Below, one piece after another: positions 49,751 through 63,200 of a stretch of DNA of 64,000 nt. Below the pieces are notes generated by a model. It did no database searches. It saw only the letters and a program-made list of their open reading frames with translations, and was not told the DNA's origin. The stretch comes from Alviniconcha marisindica (Eukaryota; Mollusca; Gastropoda; Provannidae), in assembly GCA_018857735.1 (NCBI GenBank), contig JABMCL010002470.1, positions 1,127,501 through 1,191,500 on the forward strand, given 5' to 3'. Within the stretch, counting starts at the first letter, position 1. Each line of letters begins with the position of its first letter. A program made the position numbers and the translations under genes.

Positions 49751-50699
49751 ACACTGACAATATCAAAGAAAAACAACAAGCTGGCTTAAAATTCCCAAAT
49801 CATTTCGGCGACTGCCTTCCGCCTCGGGGTTTATTTCTTACAACTGAACGTGGGTAAAACACACAGCTGCTCGCACAACGATTCTTAAAATACCAGGTGA
49901 CTGAAACTCGATGAATTGAAAAACAACAACAACACAAACTCAGTGGATTCGCTTCAACCCCAGAATAAGACTATAGTGATCGACTCGACTCTCATTGGAA
50001 CAGGACTTTGGCCGATGGCAGTAAGCGCACGAAGCTAGAACGTGACTAGAAGAGAAGAAAGAAGAGACTAAAACTGAACCTCGAACGTCAACAATGGTCA
50101 GTTATGTTGACTGTGGACGAACTTGGAGGAGGAGGAACTGAGAAGAAGCACATTACTGTTCAAAACTCTTCGTGCTCAGATCTCCTGATAACAGACCCTA
50201 CTGGCTACGGCCCGGGTTGTACCCCAAAGATGCAGGTATGAGGCCACACAGGTCTAACAGCTGGGGGGATGGTGTGCAGCTTGCCTATGAATAATGAACA
50301 AATAACATTTTTCATAGCGGCTCGATCTGCCTTACCGAACTGCTTTGGCCCCAAAGCATTGTACAGAACCAGACTACTTTCACATAAAGAACTGCACACA
50401 GCACAGGCGGCAACTATTGTAAATCTGCCTTAGTGTCATGTGGAAACCCCCCACTTTTAGAGAATCACACAGCGTTTGCATGGTTAGTACACATGTTGCG
50501 TGTACGTGGCCTGGATACTAATGTAGGTGGATGTTTCGACTAAAGGCAGCTCAGATGAGTCTGAAGCTTTATGTGCAGTGCCTTCATTAACCAAAAATGA
50601 ACATGCCGTCATTTTACAGAGGGGATGGCGGGCATATATCTGTAACACTGTCCGTAATGTGCGTGTGTAACATTTTGCTTTCAAGTACGATACAAACTC
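49745..50699. other. Intergenic upstream of PDCD4
   Basis: No gene or array recognised. Short ORFs here show no family resemblance. Confidence 0.5.
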
Positions 50700-50984
50700 G
50701 AAAGTGTGTTGTTTTGAGTCATTGCAAGAACACGTGATCTGTGTGCCAACTGAAGGTGTGCTAATTTCCACCAATCACAACGCGCTTCTTATTTTTGCGA
50801 AGGTCAGCAGCTGTAAACAAGTTCGCGGGGGAAGCAAAACCATCAGTCTGGTGCAAGCGTATTGTTGAAAAGAAGGACGACATTTGTTCTCAGCGAGCAG
50901 TCTGCTTGCTCTTAGTGTATTAGAGAGGTTGTCGAGGATTGTGCATACGTTTGTTAGTGTTGAAAGCAAGACTTTTGTGCAGAA
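50700..50984 (+). promoter_or_regulatory. Presumed PDCD4 promoter and 5' UTR
   Basis: Immediately upstream of the PDCD4 ATG. It contains ACACGTGA near 50732 and a CCAAT box in CACCAATCACAACG near 50770, and no tandem repeats. The transcription start is not visible. Confidence 0.4.
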
Positions 50985-51258
50985 ATGGAGAGTGTCAGTG
51001 TGGATCGAATCCAAGATGGCGTGTCCACGGACGTTACAATGAACGGAGACGATACGCTGAATGAAGGGGAATATAACCCCGAAACAGACAATATTGGCGA
51101 CAGACCAATAAGAAAAGCAAAACGGTTGTTGACGAGGCAGACTTCGGGGGGAGATAGTACTGGCAATAACAACGCTCAAACAAATAAAAAATTGCTTTTG
51201 TTTAGTAAAAACAGTCGGAAGTCCCGAGACGGGAGAGGAAGAGGATTGCCAAAGAAAG
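50985..51258 (+). CDS. PDCD4: PDCD4 coding exon 1
   Basis: 91 codons plus one base. Start context AGAAATGG. Encodes the acidic then basic N-terminal region ending SRDGRGRGLPKKG. The donor GTTTGT is weak but is the only one that keeps the frame into exon 2. Confidence 0.92.
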
Positions 51259-54200
51259 GTTTGTGAGAATGTTAGAAATTCCAGAGTTAGCACTTGTTTT
51301 GTATGTCCATTTCTTGGTTTGTATCTTAGTGCAGCATTGCGTGTAAGTGAATAGCATGGTGAGTTTGCGGTTTCAAACCCGTCATTTTGTCGTCTGCTTG
51401 TCAACCAATTGTTTACTTTTCGGCCCACGTGTTAGCTTCGTTTTTCGGAGCAGTCCGCCATATTGTTTATTTTTCCTGTAAAATCTTTTCCATTTTGTGC
51501 ATGCTTTAGTGTTATGCATGTGTACGTCATGAAGAGTTAATGCATTTTACAGTTTCCAGTGACAATATTCTCCGTTGTCGGGTATAAACTTAGCAAGCAG
51601 TAAGCCTACAAATCAGAAAGAAGAGTCGGGTATTTAATATGCATGATGACCTCAGCCAGCTTGGATTGGGTCACGATGTGTTGATCACGTGATCACAACA
51701 CTTGCCTGTGCGCTTCGGATTTGTTGGTTATGAGGTCAGCTGCGCCACTTCGTTGTTTACATCCTGTTGTGCGTATCAGCGTGTGGGAGTTTGTACCATG
51801 GCCCCTTTTTCTGTTGGGGTGGGCGCAAACAAAACCAACCGACGAACAAAAAGCAAAAAACCAAAAAAAACAACCCCAAAAAACAAAAAACGAAACAAAA
51901 CGACAACCAAAAGCAGCGTGAGGCATCTTTTTTTCACTTCAGTTCTATGGAGTCCGCATTTGTGCACAGGCATGTCGGCGACTCTGTGGCCTTGGATAAA
52001 AACAACATTCGTACATTCCATAAGAGGACACTGGAATGGTAACAGTCTAACACACTGCATATTTTTAATAGAGAACTTGAGTACACTGAGATGGAAACAA
52101 ATCATAATCGATGTTTATTGTTGACAGGGGCTTGATATTTGAGCAACACATAATATAGTCTGGTAGTATCCAAGGAGGTGGTCAGAAATTCCTGGGATGT
52201 TTTAAACACCATTCTGGGTCACAAATATCACTAAAATAAATCAATCAGGTTCATACTCTTCTCACAGTATTTCCGCCCCAACTAATATCGGCACCCAGTT
52301 TCTGCTACATTCATTGTGTGTGTGTGTGTGTTTCCATATAATGCCTTATGTAAATTGTTCTGGTAGGACCGTCCTCTGCGTACGTATAGAATATTGCATT
52401 TAGGTTAATATGTATGATGTGAGTGCACAAGGTGTTGATGAGCACATGATAAATGTACCTCCTCATTATTATATCTAGTGAATGAAGCCAAAATTTGCAG
52501 CTAAGGTGAGTTTGGTTACAGTCTGTAACAGGCAAGTCGTCAGTACATGAATGATTGTTTTGTGGACATCAGCACTGAGGTATGTGCACATCCTTATTCA
52601 GAAGCGAGATCAAGATCAAATGTTGGTGGCACACACACATACTTAAAGACACAAATGTAATAAAACTCATTTTTTGTTGCAAATTTTGGCTTTATTTGCT
52701 TAATATGACAGTTTGGGTGATTGTGATGATATTTGTGATGCAAAATGGTGTTTAAAGTGTCCCAGGAATTTCCAACCGCCTCCTTTGGTATTACCTATAG
52801 TACTTCAAAGTTCAAGAAAACCAATAAAATTACATTTATGACCATATAGCCTGCATTCACAAATCCAGTGCAAGAACAAAAGAGATCACCAAGCCTAAGC
52901 TCTTGAATATAAATTATTAGACAGTGCAAGAGGGGTGTGAAAATTGAAAAGTGTAATTCGATCAACAGGGATGAGTAACTTGTTATGATAAAGGTGGTAT
53001 GATCAAGGTGGGTCTGACCTCTTCTCATGTATCCACATTTTCTTTTTCTTAGTCTTACCCAGATATATCCAGCGTTATTGACTGAGTGTTAATATTATTA
53101 TTGACTGAGTGTTAATATTATAATAAACAGCTATCTTTCACACACATGCAAGCACATGCACAGCAACAACACACACACACATACACACACACACACGCAC
53201 AAACACACACACACGCACACACACACGCACACACAGTTTATTGTTGCCCACAGTGGTTGGTGTGATATTGCCCAGCTCTTAGATCCCAAAGTGTCCAATA
53301 TTTATATTATTTATCTGGCTGTTTTCGTATCTTTTTTCTCTTCTCCCTTCTGCCTTCTTTGTTAGTAATAGTGTTAGTTATTTTGTTTCTGACAAAGACA
53401 TTTTGTGTCAGAACAGTGAGTTGTTTTGTCTTTGTGGGTATACTTTCCTTGTTCTTTTCTGCTTCATTAATAAATGTTTTCTTGTTTTGACAGAAGCAAG
53501 ATTGATGTGCTTGGTGTTCTCTTCTGAACTGCAGTGTATGCATCCATGATTTCATTGGCATTGTCATCTTTCTCCTGTTTGTACCCGTATGCAAGGTGTC
53601 CTAATTCTCATCGTGTGGTGGTCGCAGGCGGTGCTGGTGGCAAGGGCACGTGGGGTAAGCCGGGGCAGGAGCAGGATGAGGAGGGAAATGCAATGGATGC
53701 TCACGATCCCAACTATGACTCCGATAGCCTGGTTGGTGCACCTGTGTTCTGCCTTGCATGAATAAATGAGTGGCTGTCTGTGAAAAATGACAGGTTCTGA
53801 AAGTGTAACGTTTCTATTGGGATTTTAGATCCGGAATGACACGTGTCAGTGTTGTGTTGGTATTTTAGTAGGAATGGGGATAGTGAATTAGATTTTTGTG
53901 TCCATAAGTATGACCAAGGCTGTTTGTTTAATAGATAATAATACATAGCAGTGTTTTGTGTCGATGATGCCAGCTGTAGGGTGGTACCTTTTTCCAGCTT
54001 TACTGTCCAGCAGTTCCAACATCAGTTTTAGTGTGTTTGCCGCAGGGGAAAAACTAGGTAAGAAGTTGTGATGTCAGGTTAAATTGTTGGCAAGTGATGA
54101 GTGATGTACATTATAGCTGTGATCTTTCGCTGGTTTCAATAGCACAAGAGTCAGCTGCTTGATCAGGCAGTTTCTGTGCACCTCATCTGCACCCTTGCTC

Positions 54201-57200
54201 CATCATCATGGTAGCCTAGCCCATTACACGATTGACAGCATCAGGTTACTTATTAAGCCCGTTCTTAACTGGGCGAATGTTTGTTCGCGAACCTAGTTGG
54301 GAGTATTCGGCGAACCTAGTTGGTTCTTAATTGGGCAAACTTTTCTTCGCGAAGCTAGTTGGGAGTATTCGTCGAACTGCAATGAAGCTATATTCGGGGT
54401 CCAAAAAGCTTCGCTGAACATGTTCTGGGAACATTCGCCCTGTTCGATGAACATTGCCTCTGATTGGCTGAGAGCAGAGCTCTCCTGTGGATGAAGAATA
54501 AATCAAAATAAAAATGGACGATGGTGTCACTAGGTTCTTCACTCGCTTTGGAGGGAATTCGTTTATTTGTTGACTTGTGGGAGGCGCAGCCTTGTCTCAG
54601 GGACCCAGAATGAGATAGTAGTTAGTTGAATTACCCTGTGAGGGATGATTAAAGTATATTGACTTGACTTTAGCCTACATTTTCGATCATGCTGTCTGCT
54701 GTGGGTCTGCCACAAGTTCGGGCCGAAGCTTGCATCTTATTACAAGCCAGTTGAGAACAAAGTAAAGTTTGTCGAACTGTCCGAACCATGTTCGGCAAAC
54801 TAAAAGTTCAATTAAGAAATGAATCATAGTTTGTCGAACTGTCCGAAGTATGTTCGGTGAACAAACATTCGCCCAGTTAAGAACGGGCTTAAGCCACAGG
54901 GATTGTACTAGTTTTTTTTAGTTTTTTTTAACTAGGTAATAAGTAACCTGATGCTGTCACTCATGTAATGGGCTAGGCTACATGCATTAACATGATCCCT
55001 GATCCATTCATGTTCTTCACTTGGGATGTAGTATGGAGGCAACAGCAAAATACTTCCCATTTGTCAGTAGGAGGTTATATCGACTTTCAGTCATTCTCAC
55101 TTCAAGCAAAATTTTGTAAATGAAGATTTTTGTTGTTTCCTTTGCCTGATCTTTTGATTTAATGAGTATTCTTTGGATCAAATGGTGTTCATCCTGAGAC
55201 CGTCCTATATGGTTGACGGAAAGTTAAAATCCAACCAACAGCACATATTTATTGGCAGATAGACTGTTAAGAATGTTGCGTTTGGTTTTTAGGATAGCTT
55301 TTTATGAAAATGTACTTTGTCTTTTACTTTAAGTGTGGCTTTTTGTGAAAATGTTGCATTTGGTTTGAGTGTGGCTTTTTATGAGTGTTATGTTTTTTTA
55401 TGAAACTTCAAAAGTGTTACATCTGGTTTGAGCGTGGCTTGTTGCTGTTAGCCCCTTTAAAATGTAACTTTCATTCATTGTTGAAGGGAAAAGGTGGTCT
55501 GGTTGAGAGTGTTGCTTTTGGGCTTAGGAATTGACAGCCAGTTGATGGGTACCTGCTACAGAGCTGCCTACTTTCCACACAAAAGTTGTTTAAACAAATA
55601 AATTATGAAAGTGCGCTAGCATTGCAGCTTATGAAGTTATGCTACTGAAAATGCACCGGCAAGCTGAAGGTTTTGAGTATTCATACTCATATTGTAGCAG
55701 GCAGTGTTCATCCACCATTGTATGCATTGGGGCAACACAGGCCCCCCTCCCCTTCCCTCCCCACCAGCTTCCCTGCTTTTAAAAGATACATTTTTGAACC
55801 CCCCCCCCCCCCCCCTCCCAACTCCAGTTTCAACTAGTTCTCTCAAGATGGCCTCAGCAACCCCCCCCCCCCCCCCCCAAAAAAAAAAATCCCCCTCCCT
55901 CACCTCACCCCTTCCACACATCCCAATACACACATGCTTTTAGAGTTTGAGGGACATTCATTCCTGATGTTTTGATGATCGAGTGTTTGTGCTCGATTTT
56001 TTTTGGAGAGGTTCCCATGCCTGGTCTTTTTAGTCCCATAAATAAGTGCCTTCCAATAGTTTCACTCTTTCATTTTTGATCCATTATGGAAACTTGCTGG
56101 TGCAGATTGGGTGGAATGAATGTGGCTTGCATATGATGGATAGACATGACCACCTGAGTGTAGTGCCTGTAAGTTATGGCAAGTTTCAATGCATGATGCA
56201 TAGTTTTATTTTGGTTTGGAGTTGGAGCATTTTGAATTGTGGCATTGCATTGCTTTATGCCTGTCTGCCAAGTGATGCAGCTACAGAATGGTCACCGCAT
56301 ATAAATTCAGTGCCATTTTGTTTCAGGATGTTGGGAACATTGCATTTGAGAAAGTTTGTCCCGAGATGACTCCGGCAGACTTTGAAAAATTTATCGAACC
56401 TGTGGTGATGGAATACTATGAACATGGCGACTCCAAAGATGTGCTTGTAAGTCCTGTGTTTGCTGTTGACATTTTTTATGTTTTCCCTTCTGAACTTCAG
56501 GTGATGGAATACTGAACAGTGTTGTGGTGGTGCTGAGAACATGCTTGTAATGTAATTTGTCTACTTTTATCTTCTGTTGTTTTTAACTTCTTCTTTTTTT
56601 TGCTTTCAAACTTATTTTAGGAGTTTTGAAAACTGTGAAATAGAGTATTTTGCATGAGACATGATTTGATATATGACATGATTTGATATATGAACACAGA
56701 CATGCTTTTAAAATCACATTGGGTTTTAGTTAGTTTAGAGGATTCTTATAAGTTTTCAAATCCACCATCATGGTTATTAGACTTGATACTGTGTGATTGG
56801 AGTTTGTGATGCAAAAAGTGCTCCTTTCCTTTATGTGCTTCTTGGGGTGTATTTCACTTGTGAAGTCTTCTTGGGTGGTTCCTTTAGAAAGCAATTGTTC
56901 TGTAAATTTTGAGTACCTTGTTGCCAGTGTTGGTTTTGATATCCATCATCAAGTAAGACTACTAAGTGGGTTAACAGTGTTAACTAAGTTACACTGAGAA
57001 CAAACATGATTGGGTGACATGATGTGAAAATTATTCCCTGGACACTGCTGCTTATGCATTTTGCCTTCTTGATTGGCTTGTTCAGGAGGAGTTTAGTTGA
57101 TAGTGATGTAAATATGTCATCAGCTGGTTTAGAAGGAGCTCACTGTCAGATTGGTTACTTCAGGAAGAGCTCAGTGATGTTAGTATCTGATTGGTTACTA

Positions 57201-60200
57201 CATGAAGAGCTCAGTGAGGCCAGTGTCTGACTGGTTACCCCAGAAGATCAGTGATGTATCTGGTTGGTTACTCCAGGAGGAGCTCGGTGATGCCAGTATC
57301 TGATTGGTTAGTTGAAGAATAGCTCAGTGATGTCGGTATTTGTCAGTGTTTGATTGGTTACACAGAGTGGAGCTCAGAGATGCCAATATCTGATTGCTTA
57401 CACCTGTAGGAGCTTAGTGATGTCATTATGTGATTGGTTACTCCAAGGAGATTAGTGGTGTTAGTGTCTGATTGGTTACTCAGGGTGGAGCTCAGCAATG
57501 CTAATCTGATTGCTTATGCCAGTAGGAGCTTAGTGATGTGAATATCTGATTGGTTTACTTTAGGAGATTGATGTGAGTATCTGATTGGTTACTCCATGGG
57601 GAGTTCAGTGATGTCCATATTTGATTGGTTACTTCAGGAAGAGCTCAGTGATATCACTATCAGTATTTGTTTATTTCAGGAAGGGCTCAGTGATATCAGG
57701 AAGGGCACAGTGATGTCAGTATCTGATTGGTTACTCCAGGAGGAGCTTATTGATGTCAATATTTGATTGGTTACTCCAGGAGGAGCTCAGCGATGTCAAC
57801 ATTGAGCACCTGAAGAGGGGCCTGGTAGAATTTCTGGTCAGCAAAGCATTGGACCACAAGGACCACCACAGGGAGCTCACTTCCGTCCTCATCTCTGACC
57901 TCTATGGCAAGGTCCTCAGCTCCAGTGACATGATGGAGGGCTTCGATGATGTTCTCAGCCATCTTTCAGATCTGATCATCGACACCCCTGATGCTACCAC
58001 AGTAGGTATTTTTACTGTGAGGGTTGGTGTTGTTGACATCCACATTCATCTCTCTCCAGATGGTTTTACCAGAATGTCTTATTTCCCAGTCTGGGTGTCT
58101 CATGATGGTATACTCTTTCCTCACTCAGATCTGGTCATCAAGATCCCTGCTGCTACTACATGAGGTATTTCTGTGTATGGGTGTCTGTTGAGGACATCTT
58201 TGTTCATCTGTTTAAACACCCTTGATGTTGCCATTGTAGAGTTTGTATTGAATTTGATGACATCCAGCCCTCTCGCACAGATAACTGCTGCTGGTTATAC
58301 CACAGTATGTATTTTGGGGTCTGGATGTCTGTTTATGGCATACTCTTTCCTCACAGACAGATCTGGCATCAAGGCCTTTGATTCTGCCCTTTCACGTATT
58401 TTTGTGTGGGTGTGTATCAATTGATGTTGTCCTTGTTTGTTTCTTGGATCTGTCAACACCCCTGATGCAGCCATGGTCAATATTTATGTGTATAGGTGTA
58501 TATTTCAGTGTACTGTAATTGTTTTTCAGGAGACAACGTGTGTGTGTGTGGATGGATTATCAGTAGATAGTGCGCATGATGCTGTGGATGGTACAGATCC
58601 CCCCACCTCCCCCTGTATCATTTTTCTGTTTACACATTGTGATGTCGTCTGATACCAATGTTTCGGATCTAGAATACCAAGGTTAGAGATCTGTTCTAAT
58701 TGCCGTCATGTGTGTACCAATTGTAACCCAACCAAGACAGTTAACTATTGTGGGTGTCATCACTGTTAGAAAATGATGTACTGTGAGTAAATTTTAATAA
58801 GTAAAAAATAAATTAATCTTTTTTGCAAACTGTTCTTGCTGATGATGTAGTAGCATGCACCATCTAGATGGAAGCAGCTTGTGAGGCAGCCCTGTTATTC
58901 CCCCCCCCCCCCCCCCCCACCCCCCCCACCCTCCTTTTTTGCAGCAATGCAAATTGAAATGCATCAGTATTAGTCAAGCATGACATGGATGCATGTGAAA
59001 TGTGGATGAACTTTTCTGCAGGTTGTTGGTAAATTTATCGCAAGAGCTGTTGCCGATGACTGCTTGCCACCCACGTACATCATGAAATACAAAACTGGTG
59101 TGTGTGACATGTGGATGAACTTTCCTGCAGGTTGTTGGTAAATTTATCGCAAGAGCTGTTGCCGATGACTGCTTGCCACCCAAGTACATCATGAAATACA
59201 AAACTGATGCGGAGTGCCCGCTTACCAAGTGAGTTCTGCTGACTGAAATGCATGGGCTGTGTTTGCGTGAGCTTACTTTTGTGTCCATACCTAGTATTTG
59301 ATTCTCTGCTTGTCAGAATCGCCCCTATGACTTGTCAGAATCACCCCTATGACTTGTCAGAATCGCCCCTATGAATCACAGTATGATGTTTTGCAGCTGG
59401 GGAGGATTATTTGTCAAAGAAAAAGGAAGTTTTGTGCTAACATGATTCTGTGTGTGAGATCACCTTTGAGGAGTTCCTGGCTTGTTAAAGATACCTGTGA
59501 TTGACTGTGCCACATTGCTTTTGCACATGCAGAAAAAACAGTGATTTATTTCAAGCACTAGAATTTGTTACATGTGGCAAGTCCCCATACCTTTTGCCAA
59601 TGATGGTACAATACAGGCAGTACAAGCACATTGCAAAATGTACAGCCCATTCTGTTTGTGCAGGTGGAAAGCAAGGTTTTGATCAATCAGAACAGGGGTC
59701 ACAGGTTCAGTTTGAAAGGTGGAGTGAGAGATGGTGAACTTCTTGATTGGCTGTTGTCCATTTTTGATAGCAAGTTTTGATTGCCTTCTTTGAGGCCAAG
59801 GTCACAGTGGGAATGTCAGTGCTTAGTTTGTCCCTGACTCCATTCCGTATATCTTCTCACCTACTGAACACTTTACTGTCAAACTTGGTATAGGGTATTA
59901 TCATTGGAGAAAGCGTCCCTTGTTGAACTAAGAGTTTGTGCGTATGCTGTGGTCACCAGAAAGACTGGCAATGATAAGTGAATGTGGTCTTGTGTTGTTG
60001 AACTGCAAATGTGTGCACGTGATGTTATGGAAAGACTAGAATAATGGTGTTTCTCTGTTGAAATAATGTGTTTTTCTGATGTGGTCACCAGGAAGGCTGA
60101 CAATGATGGTCTTGTGTTGAACTCCAAATGTGGGCATGTGATGTTACGGAAAGACTAGAATAATGGCGTTTCTCTGTTGAAATAATGTGTTTTTCTGATG

Positions 60201-63200
60201 TGGTCACCAGAAAGACTGGCAATGATGGTCTTGTGTTGAACTGCAAATGTGTGCATGTGATGTTATGGAAAGACTAGAATAATGGTGTTTTTCTGATGTG
60301 GTCACCAGAAAGACTGGCAATGATACGTGAAGATGGTCTTGTGTTGAACTGCAAATGTGTGCACGTGATGTTACGGAAAGACTAGAATAATGGTGTTTCT
60401 CTGTTGAAATAATGTGTTTTTCTGATGTGGTCACCAGAAAGGCAGTGGAGTATGCGGATGTTCTGCTGAACCAGACTCACGGCTTTGTCCGACTGGACAA
60501 CATCTGGGGAACTGGTGGCGGCATTCGCCCTGTCAAACTTCTGACCAAGAAGGTGAGGGCATGTAGTGGACTGGGAACATTTCATGCTGGTACAGCAGAA
60601 CCCAGAATGAAAGAACACGCCATCTAAATTGACCCCTGATGGAAGGGCCATCTCTTGCTACCACTTTTGTAAAACCACCCTCCTGGAAGACCCCCCTCTC
60701 GTAAGACCACCCCTTTTGTGACACCTGTCCTCATGTAAGACCACCCCTTTGGTAAGACCACCCCTTTTGTAATACCACCTCTCTTGTAAGGTCACCCTGT
60801 TGGTAATGCCACACCTTTTATAATACCACCTCACCCTGATATAACCGTATTGGTTGATTGGCCATAAAACACAAAGTTACTTGTAATACCACCCCTCTCT
60901 TAAGATCACCCCTTTTGTAATACCACCCTCTTGTAAGATCACCCCTTTTGTAATACCACGCCTCTTGTAAGATCACCCCTTTGGTAAGAGATTCCTAGAT
61001 CTATCCTGCTTGTGTAACATATAATTTTTTTACATGAAGATGGTGACTTAGTATGCAACTGTTGTTGTGGTTGACTTGAAGCTTATAATGCTACAGTAGT
61101 ACTTGTCACAGTCTGTAAAACATACTCGTGGAATACCTGATAACACACAGTGGAAACCTGGCAAAGCAGACTGGCTGGTTTTTAAGACCGTATCACCACA
61201 CCTGTCTTGGCAAAACAAATACCAGAGCTGAATCATATTGATGGAACTGCTGTGTGTTTGACATGCTGGGCTGTGGTTCATGCATTTTGTGCACAGCTGC
61301 TGTTTGATGTTGAAGCCAGTGATGGTGGTATGCAAGTGTTCCTGTGGTTGACTGCAGGTGATCATGCTGCTGAAGGAGTACCTGTCATCGAGTGACATTA
61401 GGGAAGCTACCCAGTGCCTGACGGAGCTCAACGTGCCCCACTTTCACCACGAGGTGGTCTATGAGGTGAACACGTCTTCTGTCTGACAAGACCCCACTTT
61501 CACCATTAGATATTCTCTGAGGGGAACATGCTCCTTACAGACATTGGCACACTTCCACTTCAAGGTGGTATACAAGGTAAACATGTTTTCCTGATTGATG
61601 AGGCCACACTTTCACCATTAGGTTATCTGAGAGGTAAATGTTTCTTCCTAAGTGATGAGGCCACACTTGCACCATTAGGTTGTTTATGAGGTAAATATGT
61701 CTTCCTAAGTGACGAGGCCACACTTGCACCATTAGGTTGTCTGTGAGGTAAATGGTTCTTCCTAAGTGACGAGGCCACACTTGCACCATTAGGTTGTCTA
61801 TGAGGTAAATATGTCTTCCTAAGTGACGAGGCCACACTTGCACCATTATGTTGTTTATGAGGTAAATATGTCTTCTTAAGTGATGAGGCCATACTTGCAC
61901 CATTATGTGGTATATGAGGTAAATATGTCTTCCTAAGTGACAAGGCCACACTTGCACCATTAGGTTGTCTATGGGGTAAATATGTCTTCTTAAGTGATGA
62001 GGCCATACTTGCACCATTATGTGGTATATGAGGTAAATATGTCTTCCTAAGTGACAAGGCCACACTTGCACCATTAGGTTGTCTATGAGGTAAATATGTC
62101 TTCCTAAGTGACGAGGCCACACTTTCACCATTAGGTTGTCTGTGAGGTAAATGTGTCTTCCTAAGTGATGAGGCCATACTTGCACCATTATGTGGTATAT
62201 GAGGTAAATATGTCTTCCTAAGTGACAAGGCCACACTTGCACCATTAGGTTGTCTATGAGGTAAATATGTCTTCTTAAGTGATGAGGCCATACTTGCACC
62301 ATTATGTGGTATATGAGGTAAATATGTCTTCCTAAGTGACAAGGCCACACTTGCACCATTAGGTTGTCTATGAGGTAAATATGTCTTCCTAAGTGACGAG
62401 GCCACACTTTCACCATTAGGTTGTCTGTGAGGTAAATGTGTCTTCCTAAGTGATGAGGCCACACTTGCACCATTAGGTTGTCTGTGAGGTAAATGTGTCT
62501 TCCTAAGTGATGGGGCCACGCTTTCACAATTAGGTTATCTGTGAGGTAAGTGTGTCTTCCTAAGTGATGATGCCACACTTGCACCATTATGTTGTCTGTG
62601 AGGTAAATATGTCATCCTAAGTGACGAGGCTACACTTTCACCATTAGTTTGTCTACAAGGTAAATATGTCTTCCTAAGTGACAAGGCCACACTTTCACCA
62701 TTAGTTTGTCTACGAGGTAAATATGTCTTCCTAAGTGACGAGGCTACACTTTTACCATTAGTTTGTCTACGAGGTAAATATGTCTTCCGAAGTGACGAGG
62801 CCACACTTTCACCATTAGTTTGTCTACGAGGTAAATATGTCTTCTTAAGTGATGAGGCCATACTTGCACCATTATGTGGTATATAAGGTAAATATGCCTT
62901 TCTAAGTGATGTGGCCACACTTTCACCATTAGTTTGAGGTAAATATGTCCTCCATATTGACAAGGTCTCACTTTTCACCAATAGTTCAATAAGGTAAGGA
63001 TGTCTTCCTTACTGACAAGGCCTCACTTTTCACCAGTAGATGGTCTATGAGGTAAGCATTTCCTTATTGACAAGGCTACATTTTCATCATTAAATGTTCT
63101 GTGAGGTGAACATGTCTTCCTTATGCATAAGGCTACATTTCCACTTCAGGTCAGTGGGACATTTTATAAAGCAATCCTTGATTTCAAGTTTTTGTTGTGA

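Noticed and set aside
61535..62981. Minus-strand ORFs of 350, 298 and 148 aa
   Set aside because: They are translations of the 57-bp repeat (19-codon units) inside PDCD4 intron 7; unit length divisible by 3 keeps them open.
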